A DNA stretch of 64,000 nucleotides, taken from positions 1-64,000 of the forward strand of contig NZ_JMSQ01000011.1 in the NCBI RefSeq assembly GCF_000696575.1. The letters run 5' to 3'. The DNA is from Siccibacter colletis (lineage in GTDB: Bacteria; Pseudomonadota; Gammaproteobacteria; Enterobacterales; Enterobacteriaceae). The first letter of the stretch is position 1; every line of letters begins with the position of its first letter. A program made the position numbers and the translations under genes. The notes below the pieces were generated by a model. The model saw only the letters and a list, made by a program, of their open reading frames with translations. It did not search any database and was not told the DNA's origin. Shown here piece after piece: positions 62,791 through 64,000 of the stretch.

Positions 62791-62823
62791 GGGCGAGGCC
62801 GTTATCAGGTAACGGCCTCGCCC
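62791..62823. repeat. Perfect 14-bp inverted repeat between the two oxidoreductase genes
   Basis: GGGCGAGGCCGTTA-TCAGG-TAACGGCCTCGCCC. It lies 9 bases beyond the stop of the OYE gene and has no T-run on either side, so it may be a factor-assisted terminator or an mRNA 3'-end stabiliser. Confidence 0.8.
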
Positions 62824-62832
62824 GGTGCGGCA

Positions 62833-63936
62833 TCAGGATTTGAACAGGTTTTTCAGGGCGTGCGGCTGGCAGCGCTGGTACTGGCTTGCCACCGTCACCT
62901 GGGCACCCAGCTTCGCGGCGGCATGCCACGGCCAGCGCGGGTCGTAGAGCGCGGTGCGCGCAATGCCGATAAAGTCAGCGTCACCGCTGGCGATGATGGA
63001 CTCGGCATGTTCAGGCTCGGTAATCAGCCCCACGGCGACAACCGGGATCGCCACGGCGTTTTTCACCGCCTGCGCCAGAGGCACCTGGTAGCCCGGGTAG
63101 ACGTTTATCTGCTGCGCGGGATGCAGGCCGCCGCTCGACACATGGATCACATCCGCCCCACGGGCTTCCAGCATTTTCGAGAACTCCACGGCTTCATCAA
63201 CGGTAAACCCGCCGTCTACCCAGTCCGTGGCAGAGATGCGCACGCTGACCGGCTTGTCTGCCGGGAACGCAGCGCGCACCGCGTCAAACACTTCCAGCGG
63301 GAAACGCGCCCGGTTCTGCAGCGATCCGCCGTAGCTGTCGGTGCGCTGGTTGGAGAGCGGCGACAAAAACTGGTGCAGCAGATAGCCGTGCGCCGCATGC
63401 AGCTGAATGACATCAAACCCGAGTCGCGCTGCGCGTTTTGCCGCCTCGGCAAAGCTGTCACGTATTGCCGCTAAACCGGCGTCGTCCAGCGCCTGTGGTG
63501 GTGTGGAATCCGCGCTCCAGGCAACGGCGGACGGGGCCACGGTCTGCCAGCCTTTTTCATCATCCGGCGCGAACGGTCCGGCGTTATCCCACGGGCGCGC
63601 GGTGGAGGCTTTTCTCCCGGCGTGCGAGAGCTGGATGGCGAGCGGAATTGCAGACCAGCTGCGGATGGCGTCAACCACGCGCTTCATCGCCGCTTCGCAC
63701 TCATCGCTGTAGAGCCCGACATCAGCCCAGGTGATCCTGCCTTCCGGCGATACCGCGCTGGCTTCAAACGTCAGCAGCCCGGCTCCCGACTGGGCCAGCT
63801 GCCCGAGGTGCATCATATGCCAGTCGTTCATACAGCCATTCTCTGCCGAATACTGGCACATAGGCGCGATGACGATGCGGTTAGCCAGCTCCAGATCGCG
63901 GAGTTTATAAGGCGTAAAAAGTTGCGGTGCAGACAT
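62833..63936 (-). CDS. Old yellow enzyme family NADH:flavin oxidoreductase (YqjM/XenA type)
   Basis: 367-residue TIM-barrel FMN ene-reductase. It belongs to the YqjM/XenA-like class because it has the FMN-facing cysteine in APMCQYSAENGC near residue 27. Further blocks: LAIQLSHAGRKAS, AARLGFDVIQLHAAHGYLLHQFLSPLSNQRTDSYGG and VSVRISATDWVDGG, SGDADFIGIART. Likely reduces activated alkenes or nitro/xenobiotic compounds; natural substrate unknown. It is upstream of the nitroreductase on the same strand, 173 bases apart. The ATG at 63936 has GGGG about 8 bases upstream. Confidence 0.9.
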   Translation of the reverse strand: MSAPQLFTPYKLRDLELANRIVIAPMCQYSAENGCMNDWHMMHLGQLAQSGAGLLTFEASAVSPEGRITWADVGLYSDECEAAMKRVVDAIRSWSAIPLAIQLSHAGRKASTARPWDNAGPFAPDDEKGWQTVAPSAVAWSADSTPPQALDDAGLAAIRDSFAEAAKRAARLGFDVIQLHAAHGYLLHQFLSPLSNQRTDSYGGSLQNRARFPLEVFDAVRAAFPADKPVSVRISATDWVDGGFTVDEAVEFSKMLEARGADVIHVSSGGLHPAQQINVYPGYQVPLAQAVKNAVAIPVVAVGLITEPEHAESIIASGDADFIGIARTALYDPRWPWHAAAKLGAQVTVASQYQRCQPHALKNLFKS

Positions 63937-64000
63937 AGCATTATCCCCTTAATTGGTAAAAGTCTTGCGCGTACCTGTCCTGAGACCTTCTGCCATCTTA
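63937..64000. other. Upstream region of the OYE gene (window end)
   Basis: 64 bases containing the ribosome site and presumably part of the promoter of the minus-strand gene. No further gene can be read before the window ends. Confidence 0.5.

Overview
The window is about 64 kb of a gamma-proteobacterial chromosome from the Enterobacteriaceae. Gene order and protein lengths closely match the gcvA to mutS segment of Escherichia coli, but several details (a siroheme synthase gene upstream of cysDNC, no mazEF, adhP beside eno, osmC beside rpoS) fit an Enterobacter/Lelliottia/Leclercia/Klebsiella-like genome better than E. coli. The genus cannot be fixed by eye.

Core part, 1-50.3 kb. gcvA, ygdD, rlmM | xni, sdaB, sdaC, ppnN, queF (minus strand) | syd, the regulatory RNA csrB, yqcC, truC, yqcA | gudP-gudX-gudD (glucarate use) | barA (minus) | rlmD, relA, mazG, pyrG, eno, adhP, queE | queD (minus) | cysJIH | iap (minus) | cysG-cysDNC, ygbE, ftsB, ispD, ispF, truD, surE, pcm, nlpD, rpoS | osmC and mutS (minus). 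Linked themes are sulfate assimilation (cysJIH, cysDNC and a siroheme synthase that supplies CysI), the BarA to CsrB regulatory arm (kinase gene, RNA gene and a UvrY-type operator are all here), stress and (p)ppGpp physiology (relA, ppnN, mazG, rpoS, osmC) and queuosine synthesis (queE, queD, queF). The I-E CRISPR-cas locus that often sits between cysH and iap is absent. That gap instead holds a 142-bp tandem duplication that includes the end of iap.

Accessory part, 50.3-61.7 kb. An unrecognised 722-residue protein with a long Pro/Ala/Ser repeat tail is followed by a graveyard of contact-dependent inhibition (CDI) modules. The first is a 5'-truncated cdiA remnant with a VENN motif and a type-50 toxin tail plus a candidate immunity gene. 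The second is an orphan toxin tail with its immunity gene. The third is a 448-bp duplicated pretoxin piece with a short new tail and a further candidate immunity gene. These tails and immunity genes are AT-rich compared with the surrounding DNA. Next come a small orphan gene and an NsrR-type operator in front of two yeaR-like genes and a yoaG-like gene that looks internally duplicated. A frameshifted PAAR-DUF3289 gene with a DUF943 gene (candidate type VI effector and partner) follows.

Right end, 61.7-64 kb. Two minus-strand flavin oxidoreductase genes, a nitroreductase and an old-yellow-enzyme (OYE) family member, are separated by a perfect 14-bp hairpin.

All identifications come from reading the sequence and recalling families. 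No search was run.
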